In this document: positions 10,590-20,574 of the stretch, in pieces
Position numbering within the stretch: the stretch's first letter is position 1
Layout of the letters: each line of letters opens with the position of its first letter
Source: Citrobacter braakii
Lineage (GTDB): Bacteria > Pseudomonadota > Gammaproteobacteria > Enterobacterales > Enterobacteriaceae
Length of the DNA: 41,438 nt
Reading direction: 5' to 3'
Assembly: GCF_002075345.1 (NCBI RefSeq)
Contig: NZ_NAEW01000024.1
Coordinates: 1-41,438 of the forward strand
The notes under the pieces: model-generated
Seen by the model: only the letters and a program-made list of their open reading frames with translations
The model's database searches: none
What the model was told of the DNA's origin: nothing
Made by a program: the position numbers and the translations under genes

Positions 10590-11108
10590 ATGAGCTATTC
10601 TTACCGACTCATACTTCTACTGGCACTGCTCCTGACCGGATTACCGCTGTACGCCCAAAGCGTTACGGAAGAAGCAAAATCTGTACGCGCTATGGTTTCC
10701 GGCATCGTCAGTTATACGCGCTGGCCTGCACTGTCCGGGCCCCCCAAACTGTGTATTTTCTCTTCATCGCGTTTTTCCAGTGTCCTGGGAGATACCAGTG
10801 CCGGAGCATTACCCTATCTTCCCGTCATCATTCGTACGGAACAAGAAATATTAGTTTCGCAGTGTGATGGCTTTTATTTTGGAAAAGAATCCCCTACTTA
10901 TCAGGTGGAATTAAAGAATAAATATCCGTCTAAGGCATTGCTATTAATTGCCGAACAGAACCCCGAATGCGTTATTGGCAGCGCCTTTTGCCTCATAATT
11001 AAAGATGAAGATGTGAGATTTTCCGTAAATATGGATTCCCTTTCACGCAGTGGCGTAAGGGTCAGTCCGGACGTATTAATGCTTGCACGGAATCAGAAGC
11101 ATGGATAA
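10590..11108 (+). CDS. yfiR: Periplasmic YfiR, inhibitor of DgcN
   Basis: YfiR-family (DUF4154) proteins bind the periplasmic part of the cyclase YfiN/DgcN and keep it inactive, with redox-sensitive disulfides. The 172-residue precursor has a signal peptide probably cleaved after LYA (residue 22). Four cysteines (55, 92, 127, 134) match the two-disulfide pattern known from Pseudomonas YfiR. It is the first gene of a tight yfiR-dgcN-yfiB unit and overlaps the dgcN start by 8 bases. Confidence 0.92.
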   Translation: MSYSYRLILLLALLLTGLPLYAQSVTEEAKSVRAMVSGIVSYTRWPALSGPPKLCIFSSSRFSSVLGDTSAGALPYLPVIIRTEQEILVSQCDGFYFGKESPTYQVELKNKYPSKALLLIAEQNPECVIGSAFCLIIKDEDVRFSVNMDSLSRSGVRVSPDVLMLARNQKHG

Positions 11109-12327
11109 GGGCCATTCTCCCATAACACGCCCGACGTTTAAGCGGACATTACGGCGTATCAGCATAATCAGCGTTCTGGTAACTATGACGCTGATCTGGC
11201 TGCTGCTCAGCATTTCTTCGGTGCTGGCATTGAGACAGTATGCGCAAAAGAACCTGGATCTGACCGCTGCAACCATGACCCGCACGCTTGAAGCAGCATT
11301 AGTTTTTTCTGATGGCGTCGCAGCAACTGAAACGCTGGCAGCACTGGGTCAGCAGGGGCAATTTTCCGTTGCAGAAGTTCGTAATAAAAACCAGAAGGTG
11401 ATCGCCACCTGGCGCTATAACGCGCAGGATACCACTGAAAAAATCAGCGGACTTATCAGCCACTGGCTGTTCCCCCAACCGGTCACTCAACCTATTTTGC
11501 ATAATGGCAACGTCATCGGCGAAGTACGATTGACTGCGCGCGATAGTGTTATCAGCCATTTCATCTATTTGTCGCTGGCCGTCCTTACCGGGTGCATTCT
11601 GTTGGCCTCTGGCATTGCATTAATGCTCACTCGTTATTTACATAATGGCGTCGTGGAAGCCCTGCAAAATATAACCGAGGTGGTACATGATGTTCGTACC
11701 AACCGTAACTTTTCACGGCGCGTTTCAGAAGAGCGCATTGAAGAGTTTCACCTTTTTGCCCAGGATTTTAATAGTCTGCTGGACGAGATGGAGGAGTGGC
11801 AACTTAAACTGCAGGCAAAGAACGCCCAGCTTTTGCGTACGGCGCTACACGATCCGCTGACCGGACTGGCGAATCGCGCCGCATTTCGCAGCAGCATTAA
11901 CGCCCTGATGAATGACCATGCCGCCCACAGCAGCTCCGCACTGTTATTCCTTGATGGTGATAATTTTAAATTTATTAATGATACCTGGGGCCACGCAGCG
12001 GGGGATCGGGTCCTGATTGAAGTTGCAAACAGGCTGGCCGAGTTTGGTGGTAATCGACATCACCCCTACAGACTTGGCGGCGATGAGTTCGCTATGGTGC
12101 TGTACAGCGTTCACTCTGAATACGAAGTTCAGCGGATCTGCGCGGCACTGTCACACGAGTTTAACCGACCTTTTGACCTGCATAACGGTCATCAGGCAAG
12201 CATGACACTCAGCATTGGTTTTGCGCTGACGTGGGAACATGCCTCTGCCGAGAAATTACAAGAACTTGCCGATAAAAATATGTATCAGGCCAAAAATTTG
12301 CGTTCTGAACGCATTATTAAAAAATAA
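11101..12327 (+). CDS. dgcN: Diguanylate cyclase DgcN (YfiN)
   Basis: DgcN makes cyclic di-GMP at the inner membrane and in E. coli also blocks cell division after envelope stress. The 408 residues comprise TM1 (about 21-44), a periplasmic PAS-like CHASE8 region, TM2 (about 153-177), a HAMP linker and a cytoplasmic GGDEF domain with intact GGDEF at 326-330. No RxxD inhibitory site precedes the motif, as in E. coli. A TTG lies further upstream, but the ATG at 11101 gives the E. coli length. Control is by YfiR inhibition, relieved by YfiB. Confidence 0.95.
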   Translation: MDKGHSPITRPTFKRTLRRISIISVLVTMTLIWLLLSISSVLALRQYAQKNLDLTAATMTRTLEAALVFSDGVAATETLAALGQQGQFSVAEVRNKNQKVIATWRYNAQDTTEKISGLISHWLFPQPVTQPILHNGNVIGEVRLTARDSVISHFIYLSLAVLTGCILLASGIALMLTRYLHNGVVEALQNITEVVHDVRTNRNFSRRVSEERIEEFHLFAQDFNSLLDEMEEWQLKLQAKNAQLLRTALHDPLTGLANRAAFRSSINALMNDHAAHSSSALLFLDGDNFKFINDTWGHAAGDRVLIEVANRLAEFGGNRHHPYRLGGDEFAMVLYSVHSEYEVQRICAALSHEFNRPFDLHNGHQASMTLSIGFALTWEHASAEKLQELADKNMYQAKNLRSERIIKK

Positions 12328-12337
12328 GGACTTACAC

Positions 12338-12820
12338 ATGCTAAAACGTCTATCATCCCCGTTTCTTCTGCTTTTACTGATTTTGGCAGGCTGTCAGGCA
12401 CCTCAGGGAAAATTTACCCCAGAGCAAATTGCAGCCATGAAATCGTACGGATTTACCGAAGCTTCCGGAGACTGGTCTCTTGGTCTGTCTGACAACATCC
12501 TGTTTGACAAAAACGACTATAAGCTGCGCCCTGAAAGTGAAAAGCAGATCCAGGAAATGGCATCCAAACTGGCAGCTACCGGGTTAAACCATGCGCGTAT
12601 GGATGGTCATACCGATAACTACGGCGAAGACAGCTACAACGAAGCGCTGTCGCTCAAACGCGCGAATGTGGTTGCCGATGCGTGGGCACAGGGCGCCAAC
12701 ATTCCCCGCACTAATCTGACAACGCAGGGACTCGGGAAGAAATACCCGATCGCCAGTAATCAGACGTCAAAAGGTCGTGCTGAAAACCGCCGGGTTGCAG
12801 TCGTGATCGCTACGCCGTAA
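12338..12820 (+). CDS. yfiB: YfiB, OmpA-like outer-membrane lipoprotein
   Basis: YfiB is the outer-membrane partner that can sequester YfiR and so release DgcN. The 160-residue precursor has a lipobox LAGC (Cys19) and a C-terminal OmpA-like peptidoglycan-binding domain (about 50-155) with the motif MDGHTDNYG and NRRV near the end. The AAGGA ribosome binding site overlaps the dgcN stop, so translation is tightly linked. The frame is open into dgcN, but the ATG at 12338 is the start that gives a signal peptide. Confidence 0.94.
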   Translation: MLKRLSSPFLLLLLILAGCQAPQGKFTPEQIAAMKSYGFTEASGDWSLGLSDNILFDKNDYKLRPESEKQIQEMASKLAATGLNHARMDGHTDNYGEDSYNEALSLKRANVVADAWAQGANIPRTNLTTQGLGKKYPIASNQTSKGRAENRRVAVVIATP

Positions 12821-12831
12821 AAGTCCTCAAC

Positions 12832-12852
12832 TGGCTGCGCGCCGCGCAGCCA
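12832..12852. repeat. Hairpin between yfiB and rplS
   Basis: A 9-bp perfect G/C-rich inverted repeat (12832-12840 with 12844-12852) lies just after yfiB. No T run follows on either strand, so it is not a standard terminator. It may protect the yfiB 3' end. Confidence 0.55.
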
Positions 12853-12885
12853 TCCAATTGCAATAAAACAAAAGAGTAAGGTCGG

Positions 12886-12920
12886 AATAAAAAAAGGGCC
12901 AGCCTTTCGGCCAGCCCTTT
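12886..12920 (-). terminator. Terminator of the rpsP-rimM-trmD-rplS operon
   Basis: On the minus strand a 7-bp stem (12893-12899 with 12914-12920), a small symmetric internal loop and a 3-bp upper stem precede a run of T. It lies 28 bases after the rplS stop. It may also act on converging yfiB transcripts. Confidence 0.85.
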
Positions 12921-12947
12921 TCTAACAGGATGTCGCTTGCGCGAATC

Positions 12948-13298
<351 letters not shown>

Positions 13299-13336
13299 TT
13301 AATCTCTTATCCTGGGTAAACTGATATTTGGGGGTC

Positions 13337-14104
13337 TCAGACCAGCCCATCATGTTTATGCTGCTGTTGTGCGTGTTCCGTTTTGAACTCCGCCAGCAAC
13401 CTTGCTTGCTCTTCAGTCAGAGCCAGGTTTTCCAGAAGTTCAGGTCTTCTAAGCCAGGTCCGGCCCAGCGACTGTTTTAAACGCCAGCGACGTATCTCAG
13501 CGTGGTTCCCCGACAGTAACACTGCCGGTACTTCCATCTGTTCTAACACTTCAGGTCGGGTATAGTGCGGACAATCCAGCAACCCATCAGCAAACGAATC
13601 TTCGATTGCCGAAGCTTCATGACCCAGAACTCCCGGAATAAACCGAGAAACGGAGTCGATCAGCGTCATTGCCGGTAACTCACCACCGCTGAGAACGTAA
13701 TCGCCGATTGACCATTCTTCGTCAATTTCGGTTTGAATCACGCGCTCATCTATTCCTTCATAGCGACCACACACCAGAATCAGCTTTTGATTCGTGGCCA
13801 GTTCGCTAACGCCCGCTTGATCAAGCTTGCGCCCCTGAGGTGACAGATAAATCACCTTTGCGCCTTCACCAGCCGCAGCTTTTGCTGCATGAATGGCGTC
13901 CCGTAAAGGTTGCACCATCATTAACATCCCCGGTCCGCCGCCGTAAGGACGATCGTCCACGGTACGGTGCCGGTCATGAGTAAAGTCACGAGGACTCCAG
14001 CTCTGGATGTTCAGCAGGCCATTTTTTACTGCCCGGCCAGTTACCCCGTAATCGGTAATTGCGCGGAACATTTCTGGAAACAGGCTAACGATACCTATAA
14101 ACAC
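13337..14104 (-). CDS. trmD: tRNA (guanine-N1)-methyltransferase TrmD
   Basis: TrmD methylates G37 next to the anticodon in tRNAs reading CUN, CCN and CGG codons, preventing frameshifts. It is a SPOUT-fold enzyme with the trefoil-knot AdoMet site, here seen as [13 protein letters not shown] and [12 protein letters not shown] choose GTG at 14104 as the start because it gives 255 residues as in E. coli and an N-terminus beginning [12 protein letters not shown]; a GGGG tract lies upstream. The longer open frame reaches toward rimM and is not family sequence. Confidence 0.94.
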   Translation of the reverse strand: MFIGIVSLFPEMFRAITDYGVTGRAVKNGLLNIQSWSPRDFTHDRHRTVDDRPYGGGPGMLMMVQPLRDAIHAAKAAAGEGAKVIYLSPQGRKLDQAGVSELATNQKLILVCGRYEGIDERVIQTEIDEEWSIGDYVLSGGELPAMTLIDSVSRFIPGVLGHEASAIEDSFADGLLDCPHYTRPEVLEQMEVPAVLLSGNHAEIRRWRLKQSLGRTWLRRPELLENLALTEEQARLLAEFKTEHAQQQHKHDGLV

Positions 14105-14148
14105 AAGCCAATCCCCATAACGCCGACTTTTACCGTTTATCCGGTGGT

Positions 14149-14697
14149 TTAAAAACCAGGATCCCAATCTACTTCGATAGTACGAGTAGCGAGATCGACT
14201 TTCTTGATAACCTGCCCATCGAGGAACGGTACAAGACGTTCCTTGATACCAAACGCATCTTTCAGGTTTGCCTTAATGACAATGACGTCATTCGAACCGG
14301 TTTCCATCATATCGACGACTTTACCGAGATCGTAACCTTCAGTGGTCACTACCTGGCAGCCCATAAGGTCTTTCCAGTAGTAGGAACCATCTTCCAGCGC
14401 TGGCAACTGCGAGGAATCCACGACAATTTCGCAATTAGTCAGTAGATTCGCCGAATCACGATCGTCAACGCCTTTCAGCTTGATGATCAGATCCTGATTG
14501 TGGTGCTTCCAGCTTTCCAGCTGTACTTGCTGCCACTGACCCGCCTTCTGGATAAACCAGGGCTGATAGTCAAAAATGCTTTCGGCGTCTTCAGTGGAAG
14601 AAAACACTCTGAGCCAACCACGGATACCGTAAGAAGACCCCATTTTCCCCAAAATGATGGGTTCCACAGGAGCCTGCGCGGCGAGTTGCTTGCTCAT
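14149..14697 (-). CDS. rimM: Ribosome maturation factor RimM
   Basis: RimM helps mature the 30S head and binds S19. The 182-residue protein has an N-terminal RimM domain ([16 protein letters not shown]) and a C-terminal PRC-barrel domain (about 100-178). Two adjacent ATG codons occur; the second, at 14697, has the better spacing from GGTGG and gives the E. coli length. It lies 18 bases after rpsP and 44 before trmD. Confidence 0.95.
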   Translation of the reverse strand: MSKQLAAQAPVEPIILGKMGSSYGIRGWLRVFSSTEDAESIFDYQPWFIQKAGQWQQVQLESWKHHNQDLIIKLKGVDDRDSANLLTNCEIVVDSSQLPALEDGSYYWKDLMGCQVVTTEGYDLGKVVDMMETGSNDVIVIKANLKDAFGIKERLVPFLDGQVIKKVDLATRTIEVDWDPGF

Positions 14698-14715
14698 CAT
14701 GACCACCGTGACAGA

Positions 14716-15022
<307 letters not shown>

Positions 15023-15040
15023 CATATTAAAAGCCCGAAA

Positions 15041-15068
15041 ATTTTACTGATTTCTGGGAAAAAAGCAA
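15041..15068 (-). promoter_or_regulatory. Candidate rpsP operon promoter
   Basis: On the minus strand, -35 TTGCTT (15063-15068) and -10 TAAAAT (15041-15046) have a 16-bp spacer. The start would lie about 70 bases before rpsP and be followed by a G/C-rich stretch. The match is moderate. Confidence 0.5.
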
Positions 15069-15120
15069 TCAACATGTGATGAGGCTTTATACCAGGGCGT
15101 TACCATTGCAGCCAGTTTGG

Positions 15121-15186
15121 CGTCGGCGTGCGCGCAGAAAGCAGAACGTACATGCAGTACGTGAGCATTTCGAGCTCACCCCGACG
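15121..15186. repeat. Multi-stem inverted-repeat structure between ffh and rpsP
   Basis: An outer stem (CGTCGG 15121-15126 with CCGACG 15181-15186) encloses two inner stems: ACGTAC (15146-15151) with GTACGT (15157-15162), and GTGAGC (15161-15166) with GCTCAC (15174-15179). The two inner stems share two bases and so partly exclude each other. No T run follows. It could be a processing signal, a dispersed repeat or a small RNA; I cannot assign it to a family. Confidence 0.6.
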
Positions 15187-15217
15187 TCAAAAAGGCAAAT
15201 TAGGTAGCCCGATATAT

Positions 15218-16579
15218 TTATCTACCAGGGAAGCCTGGCGGCATCATACCCTTCATGCCACGCATCATCTTCGCCATACCGCCTTTCTTCATTTTCTTCA
15301 TCATGCGCTGCATGTCGTCGAACTGTTTCAGAAGGCGGTTTACGTCCTGTACCTGCATACCGCAGCCGGCAGCAATACGGCGTTTACGGGAACCTTTGAT
15401 GATTTCCGGCTTAGCGCGTTCTTTCATCGTCATCGAGTTGATGATGGCTTCCATACGCACCAGCACTTTATCGTCCATCTGCGATTTCACGTTGTCTGGG
15501 ATCTGCCCCATGCCCGGCAGCTTGCCCATCAGGCTTGCCATACCGCCCATGTTTTTCATCTGGTTGAGCTGCTCAAGGAAATCGTTGAGATCGAAGCCGT
15601 CGCCTTTTTTCAGCTTGCTGGCTAATTTCTCTGCCTGCGCGCGGTCGACCTTGCTTTCGATATCTTCGATCAGCGACAGCACGTCACCCATGCCGAGAAT
15701 ACGCGAAGCAATACGATCCGGGTGGAACGGCTCCAGCGCTTCGGTTTTCTCGCCAACGCCGAGGAATTTAATCGGCTTGCCGGTGATATGACGAATAGAG
15801 AGCGCCGCACCACCACGAGCATCACCATCAACTTTGGTCAGCACGACACCGGTTAACGGCAGCGCTTCGTTGAAGGCTTTTGCGGTATTCGCGGCATCCT
15901 GACCGGTCATGGCGTCGACCACAAACAGCGTTTCAACCGGCTTGATAGAAGCGTGGACCTGTTTGATTTCGTCCATCATCGCTTCATCAACGTGCAGGCG
16001 ACCGGCGGTATCCACCAGCAGCACGTCGTAGAATTTGAGTTTGGCTTCTTTCAGCGCGGCGTTAACGATATCGACCGGCTTCTGGCCGACATCCGACGGG
16101 AAGAAGTCCACACCGACCTGCTCGGCCAGCGTTTCCAGCTGTTTTATCGCCGCCGGGCGATAAACGTCCGCGGAGACCACCAGCACTTTCTTCTTGTGCT
16201 TCTCACGCAGGAATTTCCCCAGCTTACCGACGCTGGTCGTTTTACCCGCCCCCTGCAGACCAGCCATCAGCACAACGGCTGGCGGCTGTGCTGCCAGATT
16301 CAGGGTCTGGTTTTCTTCGCCCATTGCCGCAACCAGTTCGTTACGGACAATCTTGACGAACTCCTGACCCGGCGTCAGGCTTTTGTTAACTTCATGACCA
16401 ACCGCTTTCTCTTTTACGCGATTGATAAACTCACGCACTACCGGCAGCGCTACGTCAGCCTCCAGCAGCGCCATGCGCACTTCGCGCAGCGTCTCTTTAA
16501 CGTTGTCTTCAGTAAGGCGTCCACGGCCACTGATATTGCGCAGCGTGCGCGACAAACGATCGGTTAAATTATCAAACAT
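15218..16579 (-). CDS. ffh: Signal recognition particle protein Ffh
   Basis: Ffh binds 4.5S RNA and signal sequences of nascent inner-membrane proteins and docks with FtsY. The 453 residues show the N domain, the GTPase domain with GLQGAGKTT at 107-115 and DTAGR and TKVDGDARGG motifs, and a methionine-rich M domain at the end. Length matches E. coli. It diverges from ypjD. Confidence 0.97.
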   Translation of the reverse strand: MFDNLTDRLSRTLRNISGRGRLTEDNVKETLREVRMALLEADVALPVVREFINRVKEKAVGHEVNKSLTPGQEFVKIVRNELVAAMGEENQTLNLAAQPPAVVLMAGLQGAGKTTSVGKLGKFLREKHKKKVLVVSADVYRPAAIKQLETLAEQVGVDFFPSDVGQKPVDIVNAALKEAKLKFYDVLLVDTAGRLHVDEAMMDEIKQVHASIKPVETLFVVDAMTGQDAANTAKAFNEALPLTGVVLTKVDGDARGGAALSIRHITGKPIKFLGVGEKTEALEPFHPDRIASRILGMGDVLSLIEDIESKVDRAQAEKLASKLKKGDGFDLNDFLEQLNQMKNMGGMASLMGKLPGMGQIPDNVKSQMDDKVLVRMEAIINSMTMKERAKPEIIKGSRKRRIAAGCGMQVQDVNRLLKQFDDMQRMMKKMKKGGMAKMMRGMKGMMPPGFPGR

Positions 16580-16642
16580 TGTCTCTCGCCTGGGGTGGAA
16601 ACGGTCGGTCGCGACAGCGACACATCAACAGAAATTTGTCGC

Positions 16643-16651
16643 AGTATAACA
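16643..16651 (-). promoter_or_regulatory. Candidate extended -10 promoter of ffh
   Basis: On the minus strand TGTTATACT (16643-16651) is an extended -10 element about 65 bases upstream of ffh. No convincing -35 is seen, which is common for extended -10 promoters. Confidence 0.5.
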
Positions 16652-16679
16652 TGAAGCCGCCTTTGTTGTTATGCAACGG

Positions 16680-16708
16680 TTGGAGCAGCGGTCACGTAAC
16701 GCTATACT
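16680..16708 (+). promoter_or_regulatory. Candidate promoter of ypjD-corB
   Basis: TTGGAG (16680-16685) and TATACT (16703-16708) are spaced by 17 bp, placing a start about 30 bases before ypjD. Confidence 0.55.
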
Positions 16709-16744
16709 GCTTTTCTTTATCACTGGCCAACTGTCGACACCTAT

Positions 16745-17536
16745 ATGCCCGTTTTTGCTCTGCTTGCCCTTGTCGCCTACTCAGTCAGCCTTGCGCTGAT
16801 TATTCCCGCTCTGCTGCAAAAAAACAGCGGCTGGCGGCGTATGGCTATTCTCTCTGCGGTCGTCGCGCTGGTAAGTCATGCTATCGCCCTGGAAGCGCGA
16901 ATTCTGCCCGGCGGTGAAAGCGGACAAAACCTGAGTCTGTTGAACGTCGGCTCGCTGGTTAGCCTGATGATCTGTACGGTAATGACTATTGTCGCTTCCC
17001 GCAATCGTGGCTGGCTATTGCTGCCCATTGTCTACGCCTTTGCGCTGATCAACCTGGCCTTCGCCACGTTTATGCCGAACGAGTTCATCACCCATCTCGA
17101 AGCTACGCCGGGCATGATGATTCACATCGGGCTATCGCTATTCGCTTACGCCACGCTGATTATCGCCGCACTCTATGCGCTGCAACTGGCATGGATCGAC
17201 TACCAGTTGAAAAACAAAAAACTGGCCTTCAGCAATGAGATGCCGCCGCTAATGAGTATTGAGCGGAAAATGTTTCATATCACCCAAATTGGCGTGGTTC
17301 TGCTGACGCTCACCCTGTGCACTGGCCTGTTTTACATGCATAACCTGTTCAGTACCGAGAACATTGATAAAGCCGTTCTCTCTATCGTGGCATGGTTTGT
17401 CTATATCGTTCTGTTGTGGGGGCATTACCATGAAGGCTGGCGCGGACGTCGCGTCGTATGGTTTAACGTCGCAGGCGCAGGCATTCTAACGCTGGCCTAT
17501 TTCGGCAGTCGTATCCTGCAGCAGTTCGTGAGTTAA
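16745..17536 (+). CDS. ypjD: YpjD, CcsA/HemX-type inner-membrane protein
   Basis: The 263-residue protein has about eight hydrophobic segments and conserved histidines (HAIALEAR, MMIHIGLS, YHEGWRGRR) typical of the cytochrome c assembly CcsA/HemX family. Its own function is not well defined; a link with the magnesium-export regulator corB is suggested by constant adjacency in enterobacteria. The ribosome binding site is weak; the start is chosen from similarity to E. coli YpjD, which is the same length. corB follows by 18 bases. Confidence 0.88.
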   Translation: MPVFALLALVAYSVSLALIIPALLQKNSGWRRMAILSAVVALVSHAIALEARILPGGESGQNLSLLNVGSLVSLMICTVMTIVASRNRGWLLLPIVYAFALINLAFATFMPNEFITHLEATPGMMIHIGLSLFAYATLIIAALYALQLAWIDYQLKNKKLAFSNEMPPLMSIERKMFHITQIGVVLLTLTLCTGLFYMHNLFSTENIDKAVLSIVAWFVYIVLLWGHYHEGWRGRRVVWFNVAGAGILTLAYFGSRILQQFVS

Positions 17537-17554
17537 ATCTTTAAGGAACCCTAC

Positions 17555-18844
17555 GTGGAACACATCTCCACCACCACGCTCATTATCACGCTTCTCATCA
17601 TGGTGGTCATTTCCGCCTATTTTTCCGGTTCTGAAACCGGAATGATGACCCTGAATCGCTATCGTCTACGTCATCGGGCCAAGCAGGGAAATCGTCAGGC
17701 AAAACGCGTTGAAAAGCTACTTCGTAAGCCGGACCGCCTGATAAGCCTGGTGCTCATCGGTAATAATCTGGTGAATATTCTGGCCTCCGCGCTCGGCACC
17801 ATTGTCGGTATGCGCCTGTATGGCGATGCGGGTGTCGCTATTGCCACTGGGGTACTGACGTTTGTCGTGCTGGTTTTTGCCGAAGTACTGCCCAAAACTA
17901 TTGCCGCGCTGTATCCAGAAAAAGTTGCCTATCCGAGCAGTGTACTGCTGGCTCCACTGCAGATTCTGATGATGCCGTTGGTGTGGCTACTCAACACCAT
18001 CACGCGGCTACTTATGCGCATGATGGGCATCAAAACGGATATCGTGGTGAGCGGTTCGCTGAGTAAAGATGAACTGCGAACGCTGGTGAATGAATCGCGC
18101 TCGCAAATTTCACGCCGTAACCAGGATATGCTGCTGTCAGTGCTGGATCTGGAAAAAGTCAGCGTCGATGACATCATGATCCCGCGTAACGAAATCATCG
18201 GCATTGATATTAACGATGACTGGAAGTCAATCGTGCGTCAGCTTTCGCACTCTCCACATGGCCGTATTGTGCTGTACCGCGACTCGCTGGACGACGCCAT
18301 CAGTATGCTGCGCGTACGTGAAGCCTGGCGATTGATGGCAGAGAAAAAAGAGTTCACCAAAGAGACCATGTTACGTGCCGCCGACGAAATTTATTACGTC
18401 CCGGAAGGTACGCCTCTCAGCACCCAGCTCATTAAGTTTCAGCGAAACAAGAAGAAAGTGGGTCTGGTTGTTAATGAATATGGCGATATTCAGGGGCTGG
18501 TCACGGTCGAAGATATTCTGGAAGAGATTGTCGGCGACTTCACCACTTCAATGTCACCCACGCTTGCCGAAGAGGTAACGCCGCAGAATGATGGCTCGGT
18601 GATCATTGACGGCAGCGCCAACGTTCGTGAAATCAATAAGGCGTTTAACTGGCACCTGCCGGAAGATGACGCACGTACCGTGAATGGTATTATTCTTGAA
18701 GCGCTGGAAGAGATCCCGGTTGCTGGCACGCGTGTGCGTATTGGACAGTACGATATCGATATTCTCGACGTGCAGGACAATATGATTAAACAGGTGCAGG
18801 TATTGCCGGTCAAACCGCTACGGGAAAGCGTGTCGGACCAGTGA
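17555..18844 (+). CDS. corB: CNNM/CorC-family transporter CorB (YfjD)
   Basis: This 429-residue protein has an N-terminal DUF21/CNNM membrane domain (about residues 1-180, with the motif SGSETGMMTLNRYRLRH), a CBS pair (about 190-330) and a C-terminal CorC_HlyC domain (about 345-425). In Salmonella, CorB takes part in magnesium and cobalt efflux with CorA. The start is GTG at 17555 with AAGGAA upstream. It is the second gene after ypjD and converges with grpE. Confidence 0.9.
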   Translation: MEHISTTTLIITLLIMVVISAYFSGSETGMMTLNRYRLRHRAKQGNRQAKRVEKLLRKPDRLISLVLIGNNLVNILASALGTIVGMRLYGDAGVAIATGVLTFVVLVFAEVLPKTIAALYPEKVAYPSSVLLAPLQILMMPLVWLLNTITRLLMRMMGIKTDIVVSGSLSKDELRTLVNESRSQISRRNQDMLLSVLDLEKVSVDDIMIPRNEIIGIDINDDWKSIVRQLSHSPHGRIVLYRDSLDDAISMLRVREAWRLMAEKKEFTKETMLRAADEIYYVPEGTPLSTQLIKFQRNKKKVGLVVNEYGDIQGLVTVEDILEEIVGDFTTSMSPTLAEEVTPQNDGSVIIDGSANVREINKAFNWHLPEDDARTVNGIILEALEEIPVAGTRVRIGQYDIDILDVQDNMIKQVQVLPVKPLRESVSDQ

Positions 18845-18852
18845 GAGTAATT

Positions 18853-18886
18853 CAGGCCGGGTAGCGCGTGAGCATTACCCGGCCTG
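18853..18886. repeat. REP-like palindrome between corB and grpE
   Basis: An 11-bp perfect stem (18853-18863 with 18876-18886) built on GCCGGGTA lies 8 bases before the grpE stop codon. It resembles a REP unit and serves the 3' ends of both converging genes. No T run is present. Confidence 0.7.
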
Positions 18887-18894
18887 AAGGCTGA

Positions 18895-19488
18895 TTAGCC
18901 TTTGGCTTTCGCCACAGAGACCATCGCGGCGCGGATGGTACGTCCGTTCAGGGTATAGCCTTTTTGCATTACCATCAGCACATTACCGGCAGCAACGTCG
19001 TCAGACTCTACCATTGCAATTGCCTGGTGCACGTTCGGGTCCATCGGCACATCGATATCCGCAACCACCTGTACACCAAACTTCGCCACGACATCCAGCA
19101 TTGACTTACGGGTCAGCTCAATACCTTCAACCATCGCCGCCATAGCGTCATTATCTTTATCCGCAACTTCCAGCGCGCGGTCCAGGCTATCCAGCACCGG
19201 CAGCAGTTCGTTGACGAATTTTTCCAGCGCAAACTTATGCGCTTTTTCTACGTCCAGTTCGGTACGACGACGCAGGTTTTCCATTTCCGCTTTGATACGC
19301 AACACGCTGTCGCGCTCGCGAGTTTCGGCCTCAGCAAGCTGAGCTTCCAGATTCGCAATTTTTTCATCGCGCGGATCCACCTGCTCAGCAGAAGCGTCTG
19401 ATTCAACCGCCTCAACTTCTTCGTGCTGATCCATGATAATTTCTTCCGGGGCTTGCCCCTCAGGCGTTTTCTGTTCTTTACTACTCAT
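18895..19488 (-). CDS. grpE: Nucleotide exchange factor GrpE
   Basis: GrpE drives ADP release from DnaK. The 197 residues form an acidic N-terminal tail, a long dimerising coiled coil (about 40-137) and a C-terminal beta domain ending VSVAKAKG. Length equals E. coli GrpE. It has a strong heat-shock promoter and acts with ClpB, also encoded here, and with DnaK/DnaJ. It diverges from nadK. Confidence 0.97.
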   Translation of the reverse strand: MSSKEQKTPEGQAPEEIIMDQHEEVEAVESDASAEQVDPRDEKIANLEAQLAEAETRERDSVLRIKAEMENLRRRTELDVEKAHKFALEKFVNELLPVLDSLDRALEVADKDNDAMAAMVEGIELTRKSMLDVVAKFGVQVVADIDVPMDPNVHQAIAMVESDDVAAGNVLMVMQKGYTLNGRTIRAAMVSVAKAKG

Positions 19489-19534
19489 GAATTTCTCCGC
19501 GTTTTTTTCGCATTCATCTCGCTAACTTGGCTTA

Positions 19535-19562
19535 TTATGGGGATCAGATTCAGGGATTCAAG
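19535..19562 (-). promoter_or_regulatory. Sigma-32 promoter of grpE
   Basis: On the minus strand, -35 CTTGAA (19557-19562), preceded by CC, and -10 CCCCATAA (19535-19542) are spaced by 14 bp. This is close to the ideal heat-shock consensus. Confidence 0.9.
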
Positions 19563-19610
19563 GGAAGTACTCACATTGTCACTAATCTTCGTTACAAGGA
19601 CCTCGAGAAA

Positions 19611-20489
19611 ATGAACAAACATTTCAAGTGTATTGGCATTGTGGGGCATCCACGTCACCCCACTGCACTGACCACACATGAAATGCTCTACCGTTGGCTG
19701 TGCACCAAAGGTTATGAGGTTATCGTTGAGCAACAAATCGCTCACGAGCTGCAGCTGAAAAATGTGAAAACCGGTACGCTCGCAGAAATTGGCCAACAGG
19801 CAGACCTCGCCGTGGTAGTCGGCGGCGACGGCAATATGCTGGGCGCCGCTCGCACCCTGGCACGTTATGACATCAAGGTTATTGGCATTAACCGCGGCAA
19901 CCTCGGTTTTTTGACCGACCTTGACCCAGACAATGCCCAGCAACAGTTAGCTGACGTGCTGGAAGGCCACTACATCAGCGAAAAGCGCTTTTTACTCGAA
20001 GCTCAGGTGTGTCAACAGGATTGCCAGAAGCGCATTAGCACTGCCATCAATGAAGTTGTGCTGCACCCCGGGAAAGTGGCGCACATGATTGAATTTGAAG
20101 TCTATATCGATGAAATTTTTGCCTTCTCCCAACGTTCAGATGGGCTGATTATCTCGACGCCGACCGGCTCTACCGCCTACTCGCTCTCTGCCGGAGGCCC
20201 AATTCTGACGCCTTCTCTGGATGCCATTACGCTGGTACCCATGTTTCCGCATACGCTTTCCGCGCGACCGCTGGTGATCAACAGTAGCAGCACCATTCGC
20301 CTGCGCTTTTCCCATCGCCGTAACGATCTGGAGATCAGCTGTGACAGCCAAATCGCCCTACCTATACAGGAAGGTGAAGACGTATTGATTCGCCGCTGTG
20401 ATTATCATCTGAACCTGATACATCCAAAAGATTACAGCTATTTCAACACATTAAGCACTAAGCTTGGTTGGTCAAAAAAATTATTCTAA
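19611..20489 (+). CDS. nadK: NAD kinase
   Basis: NadK phosphorylates NAD+ to NADP+. The 292-residue protein has the GGDGN motif at 71-75 with catalytic Asp73, and the second conserved motif [15 protein letters not shown]. The frame is open 28 codons further upstream through the grpE promoter; the ATG at 19611 gives the E. coli length and N-terminus. It is followed after 85 bases by the LexA-controlled recN. Confidence 0.96.
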   Translation: MNKHFKCIGIVGHPRHPTALTTHEMLYRWLCTKGYEVIVEQQIAHELQLKNVKTGTLAEIGQQADLAVVVGGDGNMLGAARTLARYDIKVIGINRGNLGFLTDLDPDNAQQQLADVLEGHYISEKRFLLEAQVCQQDCQKRISTAINEVVLHPGKVAHMIEFEVYIDEIFAFSQRSDGLIISTPTGSTAYSLSAGGPILTPSLDAITLVPMFPHTLSARPLVINSSSTIRLRFSHRRNDLEISCDSQIALPIQEGEDVLIRRCDYHLNLIHPKDYSYFNTLSTKLGWSKKLF

Positions 20490-20504
20490 TTTAACGCCAA
20501 CCTC

Positions 20505-20566
20505 TTTACTGTATAAAAAACCAGTTTATACTGTATGAAATCACAGTTATGGTTTTTCATACAGGA
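20505..20566 (+). promoter_or_regulatory. recN SOS promoter with LexA boxes
   Basis: Two boxes fit CTG-N10-CAG: 20507-20526 and 20529-20548. A third at 20547-20566 is degenerate (ATG-N10-CAG). The promoter TTTACT (20505-20510) with TATACT (20527-20532), 16-bp spacer, is overlapped by both good boxes, so LexA binding should block polymerase directly. Confidence 0.9.
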
Positions 20567-20574
20567 AAACAGCT

